The position numbers and the translations under genes were made by a program. From positions 211,288 to 275,287 of the forward strand of contig CABFPG010000008.1 of assembly GCA_902141825.1 (NCBI GenBank): a stretch of DNA of 64,000 nucleotides. The letters run 5' to 3'. Each line of letters opens with the position of its first letter. Position 1 is the first letter of the stretch. The notes under the pieces were generated by a model, which was not told the DNA's origin, made no database searches, and saw only the letters and a list, made by a program, of their open reading frames with translations. Of the stretch, positions 28,301-37,451 are shown in pieces. The DNA is from Thalassocella blandensis (GTDB lineage Bacteria; Pseudomonadota; Gammaproteobacteria; Pseudomonadales; Cellvibrionaceae).

Positions 28301-28997
28301 ATTTTACAATAGTATAATTAAAATTGATTCGGCTGATTTTAATGGTGACGATATTGACGATGCCATTTATACGGACTCGGCCAGCATAAGGATTTTAGAC
28401 GTCGCCAATGAAATTTCAATTGCCAGTTTTACTGCAGAAAGTTCAATTAAGGACTTTGCCGTTTTGCCGCAGGCCGATACGAACGCAGCACCATTAATTA
28501 TTACGGCGTCTTACGACCAGCTACAAGTCTGGGAAAAAACAACCAGTAATTATGTCAGCGCTTCCAGTATAGACGTAAGCTGCAATCGAATCCGGTTTGG
28601 CAACGTAGACGAAGACACAGACTTGGAATTGGTATGCATTACATCGTATAACGATTATATTCACGACTTAGTCGTCTTGGAAATGGATGGCCTTAACCTG
28701 ACAGAAGTATTCAGCGTTAAATTAGATAACGGGATTGAAATACAGGATTTTGTTTTCGATACCAGACAGGAAAACAATCAGGACATAATTGCAGCAGGCG
28801 TCGTCAATACTCCCTACCCATACGGAGACACAACCAACATTTGCAAACTATCTCCAACTACTGGCGGAATAGTCTGGACATCGGCCCCTCTCCTGGGTGG
28901 TATTCAGAAATATAGTATGCACTTTAGGCCAACGGAAAATGATGAGCAGCACAGGTTAATATTTTCCACGCAAAACACAGCCTACATGGTTCAGTAG
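25365..28997 (+). CDS. Large FG-GAP-like repeat lipoprotein
   Basis: About 1210 residues. The start chosen is TTG 25365, 7 nt after AAGGAG, giving a clean lipoprotein signal (HLLFLAIAVISLISC); a GTG at 25314 would add 17 residues and has no ribosome site. After the lipid cysteine come a Gly run and a short Pro-Thr linker, then an N-terminal region with DTTGDGKVDSG, an Ig-like or cadherin-like segment (about 450-530), and from about 540 on many propeller-type blades with Asp-rich loops (DIDENGIPEIAL, DVDGDKAIEL, WDYDDDGAQEIV, DFNGDDIDDAIY). These are FG-GAP/VCBS-like calcium loops. Probably a surface adhesion or binding protein. Confidence 0.8.
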   Translation: MSRVNHLLFLAIAVISLISCGGGGGSSSPPVTSSPTPTPTVSPEGPIEDVVKSDLSKKSIFELKDIFARYNLFLYKGKTDPAVPSLENVQNILKYNFGQEQIYPPHLSPYIYSIVDRLSEQLTDETNISIDCDQGGSLTITGTLSQNLEGSMKGNVEVTMQNCAPYHSYEYFNGRVVAAFAENSYTATLFYDKTQHHNASFNSAVSGYYQLIDNEDVKGYNANLLYTFENESTQYLQDLKYRRYYDTNYGVTLDGKVHLSNTGQINVFTSKRLNSTWEPTPGEVEFKGKGNTVSTVAFENYEITKFSTDTTGDGKVDSGAFISGGLTRFMTITYNEFSLHPLENLTLPPTVYEPNIISDNYRPTTNDEIKVKSSLYHPYIDESEFEILYRWTINGVVVENNTSNTLPAGIAKRDDIVEVVGEVFDGISTIQSGSTQITIQDAPAELQVSEVPTSVNIGETLTFTATSLDPDLPSGTAPAYLYYGPKGMTIDANGTVTWTPQQSLFSNGQVNFAIAVEESNLDTVKTYTVSINDPNTRIPFALTSFPSLNRKHTLLVDNFTGDNQSEILGIDQSRNISIMQKIDSNYQLTWSYPYSLENSGELKQAHTFQLDDDEHREIILTTLHAIHVIKDLNSIAETVWKTEQDQIISSALGDIDENGIPEIALIVDKDFSSSSRILQVIELTSPATLKFEYTLTMQGNDLLFADVDGDKAIELVTNDGYVFNTSTWENEWYYGTGFGTSNIIAWDYDDDGAQEIVAYNHDFNQGLTIFSVKQRKQIYKNEELYVCNANPLTDNSSQNKMLVISRCYYGIGAYSFNGISLTEEFVISSSGDTSNIAIDNNLTEDGAANIIWTARNGYELRSSHYDSESSSYIDESIAINLNSNTKFAAGWNEDNEAIFIHSGPTSNLNKHLISVKNNRRYTISEAIEDSRSGNDVGLVVDYDRNNSSELFFSGSTNYYGDFKAIDLSDLSVIWQAGNQFYNSIIKIDSADFNGDDIDDAIYTDSASIRILDVANEISIASFTAESSIKDFAVLPQADTNAAPLIITASYDQLQVWEKTTSNYVSASSIDVSCNRIRFGNVDEDTDLELVCITSYNDYIHDLVVLEMDGLNLTEVFSVKLDNGIEIQDFVFDTRQENNQDIIAAGVVNTPYPYGDTTNICKLSPTTGGIVWTSAPLLGGIQKYSMHFRPTENDEQHRLIFSTQNTAYMVQ

Positions 28998-29034
28998 CCT
29001 GAAACAAAAATAACGTTTTAGTATGACAATCAAT

Positions 29035-29063
29035 AAAGGCAAGTCTAAATGGCTTGCCTTTTT
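29035..29063 (+). terminator. Rho-independent terminator
   Basis: AAAGGCAAG pairs with CTTGCCTTT over a nine-base loop, with a run of T residues. Follows the FG-GAP lipoprotein gene. Confidence 0.85.
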
Positions 29064-29537
29064 GCTTCCGTATTAGACCTTGTCACTCTTTCGCAATAAC
29101 GAACGTTGCATGCCTCCTGAAAAATACGGGTGGTCAGGTCTTTGGTATCGAACTTCAGGAACAAGGCCGCAACTTAAACCATCGTTTAAAACACCCTGCC
29201 CAGTTGCCTCACCAATAATACTGCGTTTTTTGCAAGCTTCTAATTAAAAGATTCTCTTACTCAGTTTTTCACACATGTTTTTTCTGAGCCCGGAAAATCG
29301 ACTAAATCGATTAGCTTTCTCTGCACAAAAATTTACACTTTTTTCGAGTAGTATCTTGAAACCGTTTTCATGATAAAACTTTCTACTCTGTGAACTTAAC
29401 CACATTAAGGAGTGATGCAAAATCAATATAGATAAAACTATTCGTGTTAATTTAGCTGCGATAAATAAATTCCAATAAGCATCCCCACACACAAGAAATT
29501 CTTCATCCAACATATTACAAATACCAAGGAGATATGC
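29064..29537. other. Intergenic region, no gene seen
   Basis: About 470 bp. A reverse frame of 125 codons (29244-29621) extends into the next gene and lacks any recognisable domain, so it was not accepted. An AAGGAGA site at the right end serves the next gene. Confidence 0.4.
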
Positions 29538-31541
29538 ATGGTTTTGTTTAATAAACGCCGAAAAACAATAATGGGCGTTATCACTGCTACCCTGCTCACT
29601 ATAGTGGCAAGCTTCGCTCAATCAGATACAATAAATATCGATAATATCCAAATACCCCGTGGCGACATTAGTAACCAAGCACTTTCTGTTTTAAGTAAAC
29701 TTGAACAATCGGGTTCTTCCAACCAAAACAATGATTGGGATACTTACAAAGAAGTTTCACCGGATAACAAACGATTTTCGGGAAAATTTAACTTTCTACT
29801 TAACGCTGAACAACAGCAGAAAACCTGGTCTCAACTTACAATAAAAACCAACACACTTGGCGCTTCAATTTCAAACCAACGTTGGGATTTTCACATTCGT
29901 GATTTTGCCAATGGACGCTGGGTAAAAATTGGAGACAACAAAAATGCACGATCATGGGTCTGGCATTATCAGGAGCTTCCAGTATCCGGCAATATAAACC
30001 AGTACATTTCTAGTAATGGTAAAATTACCGTACGCTACCGCTCCAATAATGATCACGACGTAAGTGATGTGGACTACTTAGTCATTGAACTTGTAGAAGC
30101 CAGCTGCACCGATTGCAACCCTACACCGACACCGACACCGACACCGACTCCTACACCTACACCGACTCCTACACCGACACCGACTCCTACACCTACACCG
30201 ACTCCTACACCGACTCCTACACCGACGCCTACACCGACGCCTACACCGACGCCGACGCCGACTCCTACGCCGACTCCTACACCGACTCCTACACCGACTC
30301 CTACGCCGACGCCAACACCGACGCCGACGCCCGATGTCCTTCGTGATATTCCGCTTCAAAGCAGTATTACAAAAGTTCAACCAATGACAGGCATCGTATT
30401 GTGGGCGAGCGACTACAATAACAGCGCCCTTAAAACTAGCGACGAATACGTGCAACTTGAATACGCGTATATGAAGCCTAGTGACGTGGTAAAAGATAAA
30501 AACAACTACGATTGGACAGTCGTTGAAAACCTGCTGGAAGACGTCAGTAACCGAGGTAAACAAGCAATCCTTCGCTGGTACTATGTTTATCCTGGAGATA
30601 AAAAGTCAGCGGTTCCAAATTACATTCTGCAATACAATGATTATCGAGAAATCATCGAAAAAAGCGAAGGCGAAGACACTCGCTTTGCTGATTGGTCACA
30701 TCCAGAGTTAAAACAAGCAACTTTAGATTTTTACACTGCATTCGCCGCCCGTTACGATAATGATCCTCGAATTGCATTTCTACAGGTCGGTTTTGGTCTT
30801 TGGGGCGAATACCATATCTATGATCCGAGCATTCGCTTTGGTGACAACTTCCCGGCGAAAGCTTACCAAAAAACATTTATGAATCATTTAAGTGGTCTGT
30901 TCAATCGACTTCACTGGAGCATTTCGATCGATGCAGGTGATGGAAGCAATGCTCCATTTAACAATGATGCCAACTTAAGAAACTTAAAGTTTGGTATGTT
31001 TGATGATTCTTTCATGCATGAAGAACATAGTTCATACAACGAAGATATGTGGAATGTTTTTGATTATCAACAGCGTTACGCTCAGTCTCCACACGGCGGT
31101 GAATTAAGTTATTACAGTGACTATGATCAAGAACACGTATTAGACAGAGCAGGTATGTACGGTAGGACGTATGAAGAACTAAGTGCAAAATTTCATATTT
31201 CTTATATGATCGGAAATGATCAACCTTCTTATCAAAGTAACGCACGAATAAAAGAAGCCGGCTTGGGGAATGGGTATAAATACCGTATCACGGAATTTAA
31301 AGCCTCTTCATCACAAGCTAAAGTTACGATTACCAACGAAGGTATAGCGCCTATTTACTATGACACCTATGTGGCAGTAGATGGTTACCGAGCAGGAAAC
31401 AACCTCAAAAACCTGTTGCCTGGCCAATCTATGACTGTCTACATTGACATTGATAACCCGGGTAATAGCCGCCCTGTCGTTACAATTGAGAGCGATTACA
31501 TTCTGGACAACCAGGAAATTCAATTTAACGCGGATTTATAA
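29538..31541 (+). CDS. Secreted DUF4832-type glycan-active protein with long Pro-Thr linker
   Basis: A 667-residue exported protein. The signal peptide ends near ASFAQS; residues about 28-190 form a beta-rich domain that could bind carbohydrate; residues 195-265 are an uninterrupted Pro-Thr linker of 71 residues; and about 266-667 form a TIM-barrel-like domain of the DUF4832 type ([27 protein letters not shown]) followed by a C-terminal beta domain. Glu in FGLWGEYH is a candidate catalytic acid. Such proteins are found near polysaccharide-degrading enzymes, but no activity has been assigned to my knowledge. RBS AAGGAG 6 nt upstream of ATG. Confidence 0.75.
   Translation: MVLFNKRRKTIMGVITATLLTIVASFAQSDTINIDNIQIPRGDISNQALSVLSKLEQSGSSNQNNDWDTYKEVSPDNKRFSGKFNFLLNAEQQQKTWSQLTIKTNTLGASISNQRWDFHIRDFANGRWVKIGDNKNARSWVWHYQELPVSGNINQYISSNGKITVRYRSNNDHDVSDVDYLVIELVEASCTDCNPTPTPTPTPTPTPTPTPTPTPTPTPTPTPTPTPTPTPTPTPTPTPTPTPTPTPTPTPTPTPTPTPTPTPTPDVLRDIPLQSSITKVQPMTGIVLWASDYNNSALKTSDEYVQLEYAYMKPSDVVKDKNNYDWTVVENLLEDVSNRGKQAILRWYYVYPGDKKSAVPNYILQYNDYREIIEKSEGEDTRFADWSHPELKQATLDFYTAFAARYDNDPRIAFLQVGFGLWGEYHIYDPSIRFGDNFPAKAYQKTFMNHLSGLFNRLHWSISIDAGDGSNAPFNNDANLRNLKFGMFDDSFMHEEHSSYNEDMWNVFDYQQRYAQSPHGGELSYYSDYDQEHVLDRAGMYGRTYEELSAKFHISYMIGNDQPSYQSNARIKEAGLGNGYKYRITEFKASSSQAKVTITNEGIAPIYYDTYVAVDGYRAGNNLKNLLPGQSMTVYIDIDNPGNSRPVVTIESDYILDNQEIQFNADL
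30120..30332 (+). repeat. Hexanucleotide-type repeat encoding (Pro-Thr)35 linker
   Basis: The repeat unit is CCN-ACN, 35 times plus a final Pro codon. Third positions vary (ACA/ACG/ACT; CCG/CCT), and 12-18 bp super-repeats are visible. This is coding repeat DNA prone to copy-number change. Confidence 0.95.
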
Positions 31542-31566
31542 TCTAAACCTGCTTTAAATAACATCC

Positions 31567-31591
31567 AGGGCCGCATATCGCGGCCCTTTTT
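31567..31591 (+). terminator. Rho-independent terminator
   Basis: AGGGCCGC pairs with GCGGCCCT over a short loop, followed by TTTTT. Ends the DUF4832 gene transcript. Confidence 0.85.
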
Positions 31592-31862
31592 ATTTCCATG
31601 TAAAAAAATCTGCTAAGTTGTTCCCATCTTTATCGTCGTATCTCGTACACCAGATGCATTAGCGCATACGACAATGCACTGCTAAAATGGCAATATCAAT
31701 ACAGATACGATGCTCTATTCGAGCTTAATTAAGAACACTGAACAATGTAGACTGTAGTATAGTGGCAGTTATACTCCCTATAAACCAAGAGATTCCGTGC
31801 GTTTTTTCTGTAGATCCTAAAGAAGCAAAATTTCATCAGATTTCAATTCAGCAACTTAAGAC

Positions 31863-32987
31863 ATGAATGAAGCTTATTTCAATCTAAACGATGTCATTCT
31901 TATCCTTTCGATAGGTTTAAGCCTGGTACTCGCCTTATCTCAACCATTGTTTACGACAAAAAACTCGCGATCCAAATATTTACTGGCCAGTTTTTTTCTA
32001 TGTATTGCTGTTTTTGATGTGGCGATATTGCTCATTTGGAACGAAATCATTCCCAAAGGCCAAATGATACAAAAGTGTACACCCTATTTTTATGCGACAG
32101 CGGCTCTTCTAAAAGGCCCAGCACTAATGCTGTACGTTTGCAGCATCACCAACAATGATTTCTCATTCAAACCACTCTATTGGTTGCATCTGATCCCAGC
32201 GATATTGGTCGGCATACTGTTCGCAATGTTCAGCATAGACATTACCTTAATTCGTTTGGATACATTTGGCATGGACAGCCCCACTTATTTAGTGGTGGAT
32301 TACAGTCTGTGGTTTATGAAGCTAGCACCTTTTCTATATTTTACCTATGCGTTCTTCGTTGTTTGGAAATATCACAGCATTGTTTTCACCCAGAATTCTT
32401 CTGTCAATATTGAACCTATAATCTGGCTATACCTTCTTACAGGTGCGTATATCGCATCAGCACTTTGGTCACTCATTCTAGGCGTACTGGCCGTTATGTA
32501 CAGACTGCCCTACGGTGTCACCGACAACTATATAAATTTTGCACTATTAATCGCAATATTCTTTTACAGCGTAGCGCTTTCACCGAAATTAACGTCGGCA
32601 AAATCCGAGCGAACTAAATCGTCAGAACCGGAGCCCAATGAAAAAATCACCTCGCTTGTAAGCAAAATTATGCATGGGATCAAGGAAGAGAAGCTGTATT
32701 TGCAGGCAAACATCAACGTAGAACAGTTTTCAGAAAAAGTAGGCCTCCCCTATCGTGACGTTTCCTTTGCAATCAATCGCGCCTTTGGCAACAACTTCTT
32801 TGAATTTATCAATTCATACCGAATCGAAGAAGCCAAACGTTATCTTAGCGATGAACAGTATCTGGACATGTCCATTATGGAAATATTAATGGAGTCTGGT
32901 TTTAACAGTAAGTCCTCTTTTCAGCGTTTCTTCAAAAGGCTTACGGGCGAATCACCTTCTGAATATCGAAAACGCATGCTAGGCTAA
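31863..32987 (+). CDS. AraC-family regulator with N-terminal membrane domain
   Basis: A 374-residue protein. Residues about 8-245 contain seven or so hydrophobic helices, and about 265-372 an AraC-type DNA-binding domain with two helix-turn-helix units (NVEQFSEKVGLPYRDVSFAI and SIMEILMESGFNSKSSFQRFFKRLTGESPSEYRK). Membrane-bound AraC regulators of this layout are common next to glycan-use genes in this group of bacteria and are thought to sense a ligand in the membrane or periplasm. It probably controls some of the surrounding secreted enzymes and the TonB receptor; this is inference from position. Confidence 0.88.
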   Translation: MNEAYFNLNDVILILSIGLSLVLALSQPLFTTKNSRSKYLLASFFLCIAVFDVAILLIWNEIIPKGQMIQKCTPYFYATAALLKGPALMLYVCSITNNDFSFKPLYWLHLIPAILVGILFAMFSIDITLIRLDTFGMDSPTYLVVDYSLWFMKLAPFLYFTYAFFVVWKYHSIVFTQNSSVNIEPIIWLYLLTGAYIASALWSLILGVLAVMYRLPYGVTDNYINFALLIAIFFYSVALSPKLTSAKSERTKSSEPEPNEKITSLVSKIMHGIKEEKLYLQANINVEQFSEKVGLPYRDVSFAINRAFGNNFFEFINSYRIEEAKRYLSDEQYLDMSIMEILMESGFNSKSSFQRFFKRLTGESPSEYRKRMLG

Positions 32988-33007
32988 GCCGAAAACTCAA
33001 ACAGAAC

Positions 33008-34726
33008 TTATATTGCAATACCTGCATTGTGAAGTACTTTCTCTGCGTCACCCAGTGCTTGCTTGTAATGTTTCCAATGGCCGATCGAACGACTGTGGAT
33101 CGCCTCTCGCACCTGCACTGAACTCGCAGTAGCAACGGGTTGCAAGTTGTTTTCAATATTCAAACAGGCCTTATTCCAAGGCAAACAACAAAAATCCATC
33201 AAGGCTCTAACTTCATCCTCCGGATTCGTCACCAGATTTTGATAGTTCATAACATAAAATCGCTGCGAATAACACTCCGCCATGCGCTGCATAAACCGCT
33301 GGAAACTCACGTAAAATTTCGCACAAGCCTCCAAGTTCAAAGAGTAGCGATAGATCTCATCATCAAAACTGAATAGCTGTCGGTAATTCCCAATAATCGT
33401 ATCCAGTGGATGACGATCCATACAAATAACAACGGCATTTGGTAATGCCGCCATAATCTGGTGAGCATACAAAATATTTGCCGGAAGTTTATTCGTTAAT
33501 ATTCTATTCTGCTTGAGATATGCAACATTCCGCTGATAGCATTCACCGATTTTGACAAACTGATCTTGCTCATATGCGCCTGTATTAAGCGCACTTAAAC
33601 TCCCCGGGTGAATAAACTGATGCACTCGGGATTGTAGTTGCTGTTTAACTGCATCACCAAAGGCATACAACTCACCACCGGATTGAACTCCTGAAACCCC
33701 GGAAAGTATCCGGTCGAGCAATGTTGTACCGGAACGAGGCATACCCACAATAAATACATCCTGCAAGCTTGTAACAGTATGATTAGCAAAGCCTTGTGCC
33801 GAATCGACTATGCGATTCAATCCATCGAAAATCCTCTGATCCTTTGCACTTTCATAATCTAACTCGCTCACTTTCAATTGCTTTGTTTTAGCGAGAATGG
33901 AAAAAGCTTCATCAAAGCGCCCCATACGGTCAAGCACTTTAGCAAGAGCGTGCGCCACATAGAGTTGATTATCAATGGTGGGGGCGTTATTCAACAGCTG
34001 TTGTAAAGCTGCAATATGGAAATCTGCATTACTCCGATCATTTTCTTGAGCATCATTTTCTATAGCATTATCTTTGTGTTTGAGATTTTTTATATCGGCG
34101 TTTTTTACCTCGGATGCATTGATCACCGATGGTTTAGTCAAAGAATCTACTGTAGCAGACATTGCCATCTCTGAACCGCCGACCGATGCAAGTGCTGCAT
34201 GAGCCTTATAAAAATCCGGTTTTATCTGAATAGCGCGCAAAAAGGCATTACGTGATGCAGAAAAATCACCAATGTATTTATAGCACGAGCCCAGATTAAA
34301 CCAGGAAAACGGGTTAGCCTCTCCCATATTCACCAGAAACTGATAGGCTTCACAGGCCTGTCGATACAGAGACAAACGATTGTAGGTTGTTGCCAGTGTA
34401 TCCACCATATCCATGGTGTCGCAGTCTTGCAGTGCGATATTTTTCAATAAATTCGCTGCTTCACCTTTTTCACCAGATAAAGATTTTGCACTGGCAAGAT
34501 AAATTTTATACCGCAAATTATCTGGCGCTAACAAATGGGCTTGTGTGAGCATCGCGACTTCTTTTTCATAATTCTTGAACTTGTGCGCAATAAGACTTAA
34601 CAAATAGTACGCCGGAGAATACTCCGGGTCTATTTGCAATATACTCATCAACGCCTGGTATGCTTCTTCATCCTGATGCTCTACCAGTTTTTGTCGGGCA
34701 ATGTGTTCAAGTTCGCTTAACGTCAT
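33008..34726 (-). CDS. TPR-repeat sulfotransferase
   Basis: A 572-residue cytoplasmic protein. Residues about 1-290 carry tetratricopeptide repeats (for example PFSWFNLGSCYKYIGDFSAS and RNAFLRAIQIKPDFYKAHAA). Residues about 320-560 form a sulfotransferase domain with the PAPS 5'-phosphosulphate-binding loop VGMPRSGTTLLDRIL and a 3'-phosphate-binding block near CMDRHPLDTIIGNYRQLF. It should transfer sulphate from PAPS to an unknown acceptor. TPR-sulfotransferases often sit beside TonB receptors in gammaproteobacteria and sphingomonads, as here. It lies in a same-strand cluster with GH20 and the CBM32-like gene. Confidence 0.88.
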   Translation of the reverse strand: MTLSELEHIARQKLVEHQDEEAYQALMSILQIDPEYSPAYYLLSLIAHKFKNYEKEVAMLTQAHLLAPDNLRYKIYLASAKSLSGEKGEAANLLKNIALQDCDTMDMVDTLATTYNRLSLYRQACEAYQFLVNMGEANPFSWFNLGSCYKYIGDFSASRNAFLRAIQIKPDFYKAHAALASVGGSEMAMSATVDSLTKPSVINASEVKNADIKNLKHKDNAIENDAQENDRSNADFHIAALQQLLNNAPTIDNQLYVAHALAKVLDRMGRFDEAFSILAKTKQLKVSELDYESAKDQRIFDGLNRIVDSAQGFANHTVTSLQDVFIVGMPRSGTTLLDRILSGVSGVQSGGELYAFGDAVKQQLQSRVHQFIHPGSLSALNTGAYEQDQFVKIGECYQRNVAYLKQNRILTNKLPANILYAHQIMAALPNAVVICMDRHPLDTIIGNYRQLFSFDDEIYRYSLNLEACAKFYVSFQRFMQRMAECYSQRFYVMNYQNLVTNPEDEVRALMDFCCLPWNKACLNIENNLQPVATASSVQVREAIHSRSIGHWKHYKQALGDAEKVLHNAGIAI

Positions 34727-34764
34727 TGTTAACCTGTTTTTTAATACGCTGAAAAATAAGGCCG

Positions 34765-37392
34765 CTAATGCTTTAAAGGCATATTAAGCTCTCGGCTAAA
34801 CTGGGAGCCAATTCGCGTCCGAATCAGGATAGCGTCATGCTTGGAATCTATTTGCTTAAGTTTAAGTGGTGAAGTGTAGGCATGCCAGTTTTTACCCTCA
34901 TCCAGACTAAATTCCACCGCTATACCTGGGATCAAACTATTAGCAAACAGGGATTCATTCACAATTTTTGCGCCAGGAGGAGGCAAATAAAACTGTACGC
35001 CTTGTTGTTCAAGCTTGGGGAGATCCTTGGTTACAAGGGATTCAAGAAAACCAGCCCAGTCCTGTGCAAATGTGCGTTCTTTCTGATCTTTTCCTTCCCA
35101 GTCGGCCTTGTGCCAAGCGCGCTCGGCAAGCGCAATAAGGCGGGGAAATATCATTTTTTCCATTTGCTGCTGCGTGCGTACCGTTTCACTCCAGAGCTGA
35201 CCCTGCATGCCCAATATATGCTCTGGGCGTTCTAGTCTGGTATGAACTTTATTAACCAGTCTATCTAAGTTATGGATTTCATTTCCGTAAAAAGTACGAT
35301 CAGCATTCAGATAGAGGTCATCAGGCATAAACGCAAACAGTTTTTTAAGGTCAATAAAACGAGTCGCCCAGTGATAACCTCTATCTTCTGGATGGGTTTC
35401 ATAAGGGTGATCAAAATATAAATGGGTAGCAGAAGACAGCACAACATCATAACCCGCGTTCGCGAGTAAATAGGCACGATCTGCAACGCCATTTTCCCAG
35501 ATATTATCCCAAGCGTTTGCGATAATTTGTTTAGATGGCAAAGTTTCTCGAGAAAATGGTGTATTTTTATCGTACATCAAACCATCTTCCCACCCCATTA
35601 TCGATATTCCACGGCGTTCCGTCATTTCAGACACACGTCGAACAAAATGCGCTTTCAGGTCATCAACCCCCATCACGAGGGTATCTTCCCGTTGAAACAA
35701 TTGCAGACATGCGGGAGATTTTTCCCAGGCACCCCGGCCAACTTCATCTCCACCAATATGCAAAACATCCAGCGCAGCGCCTGCATCGCGGTGCATTTTT
35801 TGAAGCTCATATACAACTTTTCCAACAAACTTGTAAGTTGAATCCAGGCAGACATTAATAGCATTGTCAGTGTAGTTCTGTACCGTACGGTATTCAGAGG
35901 CGTCCTGTGGATCGCTAAGCAAGTACTCCTGCGCTTGCGCCTTCTTTCCTTGTGCCAATAGGGTGTGATAGCGTGCCTTCATTGCAACAATGGCGGCTCT
36001 TGAATGCCCAGGCATATCGATCTCGGGAATAACGGTAATATTTCTATCAGCAGCAAACCGTATAATGTCTACATAGTCATCCCGGGTTAAAAAACCACTC
36101 CCCGGCAGCTGAGATTTTGGGCCGCTTCCCAGCTGAGTTAAAAGACACGTTCTCTCGGAAAGATCAAAACAACGATCGGCACCAACACGAGTAAGTTCGG
36201 GTAGTCCAGGAATTTCAATTCGCCAGCCCTCATCATCGGTTAAATGCAAATGTAAGCGGTTAAGTTTATATCGGCCCATTTGTTCTAAAAGTACAAATAT
36301 TGCCTGCTTGCCGTGAAAGTTTCGCGCTATATCATAATGCATCCCTCGCCAGGAATATCTTGGCTCATCAAATGCTCGAATTGCAGGTACGCCCACTTCG
36401 CTCGCTTGGGATAATTTAGCTTGATTGGCGGCAGGTAACAAATTCAGCAAACTTTGTATTCCATAAAACACACCAGCTTTGGATACACCTGAAATCGTAA
36501 TTTTATTGCTGGTTACGTCTAGCTCGTATGACTCCCGGCTTGATAAATTCGAAGAATCTTTAGACGCCGCGGATAATTCCCCTACCCTTAGTACTATAGT
36601 TTTTTGCTTTTCCGGATTGGTTGTTGTCGCTAATGTTAGGCCATAATCCGAAAGTTTTTCCTGCAAGTAGTTTGTTTCAAAACGTAACCCGCCACTTTGC
36701 TGAAGGCTCCACGTATTGTCCAGCAATGCCCTTCCCTTGCTTACATGTAACTCTTTTGGTGTCGGCACAATAGAAATCACCGATCGTCCAACATTCGCCT
36801 TGTATTGTTGCTCATATCGCGACTCTGGCGTCACAACAGAGTATTTGTCTGCAGGCTGATTAAATCGTAACACCTGTTTTTCACCTTCTAAGGGATAGAT
36901 GTAGTCTGCAATACTTTCGGTCGCCGTGTTTTTAAAGGTATAAGACTCGCTTTTGCCATCAACAAGAAACACATTGGGCATAAAATATGAATTGGAGGAA
37001 ATAAAGGCATTGGCCAAAAACGTCAATCGCAATTTCTCCCCCGGCTTGAGCCCAGCAAAATCTGCCTTGGGTGTAATTCGATATAGATCCCCCTGAAGAT
37101 GATCCAGCGTCACATCGCCACGATCCACACTTTGTATTCGTCGTACAAAATGGAAATATAGCGCCCATGCACCATCTCCATTCGGCAGCGCTTGTTCAGA
37201 TCTATTGTCAATTTCAAGGAATGATTGAAAAGTGTCACTGCCATAAAAATTATTCACCACACCAAAGCGGACTTCCGCGTTTTCCACAAAACGCTGATAG
37301 TTCAGCGCATTCTTATCCTTTGCATAGCAACTTACCGAAAATAAAAATATTGCCAGTGCCGAACAAAAGGTGTTTAACATCTTTTTTTGCAT
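34765..37392 (-). CDS. Beta-N-acetylhexosaminidase, GH20 (chitobiase-like)
   Basis: An 875-residue exported enzyme. After a signal peptide (cleaved near SCYA), a chitobiase-type N-terminal carbohydrate-binding domain covers about 30-190, a GH20b domain about 215-340, the GH20 barrel about 345-770, and a C-terminal beta domain the rest. The catalytic Asp-Glu pair is intact at Asp549-Glu550 in HIGGDEVGRGAW. The substrate-contacting blocks YSWRGMHYDIARNF and LHLHLTDDEGWRIEI are present. It releases terminal N-acetylglucosamine or galactosamine from chitooligosaccharides or glycoconjugates, probably in the periplasm or at the surface. The 38-nt gap to the sulfotransferase gene suggests co-transcription. 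Confidence 0.95.
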   Translation of the reverse strand: MQKKMLNTFCSALAIFLFSVSCYAKDKNALNYQRFVENAEVRFGVVNNFYGSDTFQSFLEIDNRSEQALPNGDGAWALYFHFVRRIQSVDRGDVTLDHLQGDLYRITPKADFAGLKPGEKLRLTFLANAFISSNSYFMPNVFLVDGKSESYTFKNTATESIADYIYPLEGEKQVLRFNQPADKYSVVTPESRYEQQYKANVGRSVISIVPTPKELHVSKGRALLDNTWSLQQSGGLRFETNYLQEKLSDYGLTLATTTNPEKQKTIVLRVGELSAASKDSSNLSSRESYELDVTSNKITISGVSKAGVFYGIQSLLNLLPAANQAKLSQASEVGVPAIRAFDEPRYSWRGMHYDIARNFHGKQAIFVLLEQMGRYKLNRLHLHLTDDEGWRIEIPGLPELTRVGADRCFDLSERTCLLTQLGSGPKSQLPGSGFLTRDDYVDIIRFAADRNITVIPEIDMPGHSRAAIVAMKARYHTLLAQGKKAQAQEYLLSDPQDASEYRTVQNYTDNAINVCLDSTYKFVGKVVYELQKMHRDAGAALDVLHIGGDEVGRGAWEKSPACLQLFQREDTLVMGVDDLKAHFVRRVSEMTERRGISIMGWEDGLMYDKNTPFSRETLPSKQIIANAWDNIWENGVADRAYLLANAGYDVVLSSATHLYFDHPYETHPEDRGYHWATRFIDLKKLFAFMPDDLYLNADRTFYGNEIHNLDRLVNKVHTRLERPEHILGMQGQLWSETVRTQQQMEKMIFPRLIALAERAWHKADWEGKDQKERTFAQDWAGFLESLVTKDLPKLEQQGVQFYLPPPGAKIVNESLFANSLIPGIAVEFSLDEGKNWHAYTSPLKLKQIDSKHDAILIRTRIGSQFSRELNMPLKH

Positions 37393-37451
37393 GTAATTTT
37401 CCGAACCAGGTTTATAGTTTTAAGATGAAAGTTTTAGTATGGAAATTGTAG

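Noticed and set aside
29244..29621. Reverse open frame of 125 codons before the DUF4832 gene
   Set aside because: It overlaps the start of a well-supported gene, lacks a ribosome site and domains, and reads like intergenic sequence.
30078..30563. Reverse-strand open frame rich in Arg/Cys, about 160 codons
   Set aside because: It is the complement of the Pro-Thr repeat and its flanks; composition is purely a mirror of the coding repeat.
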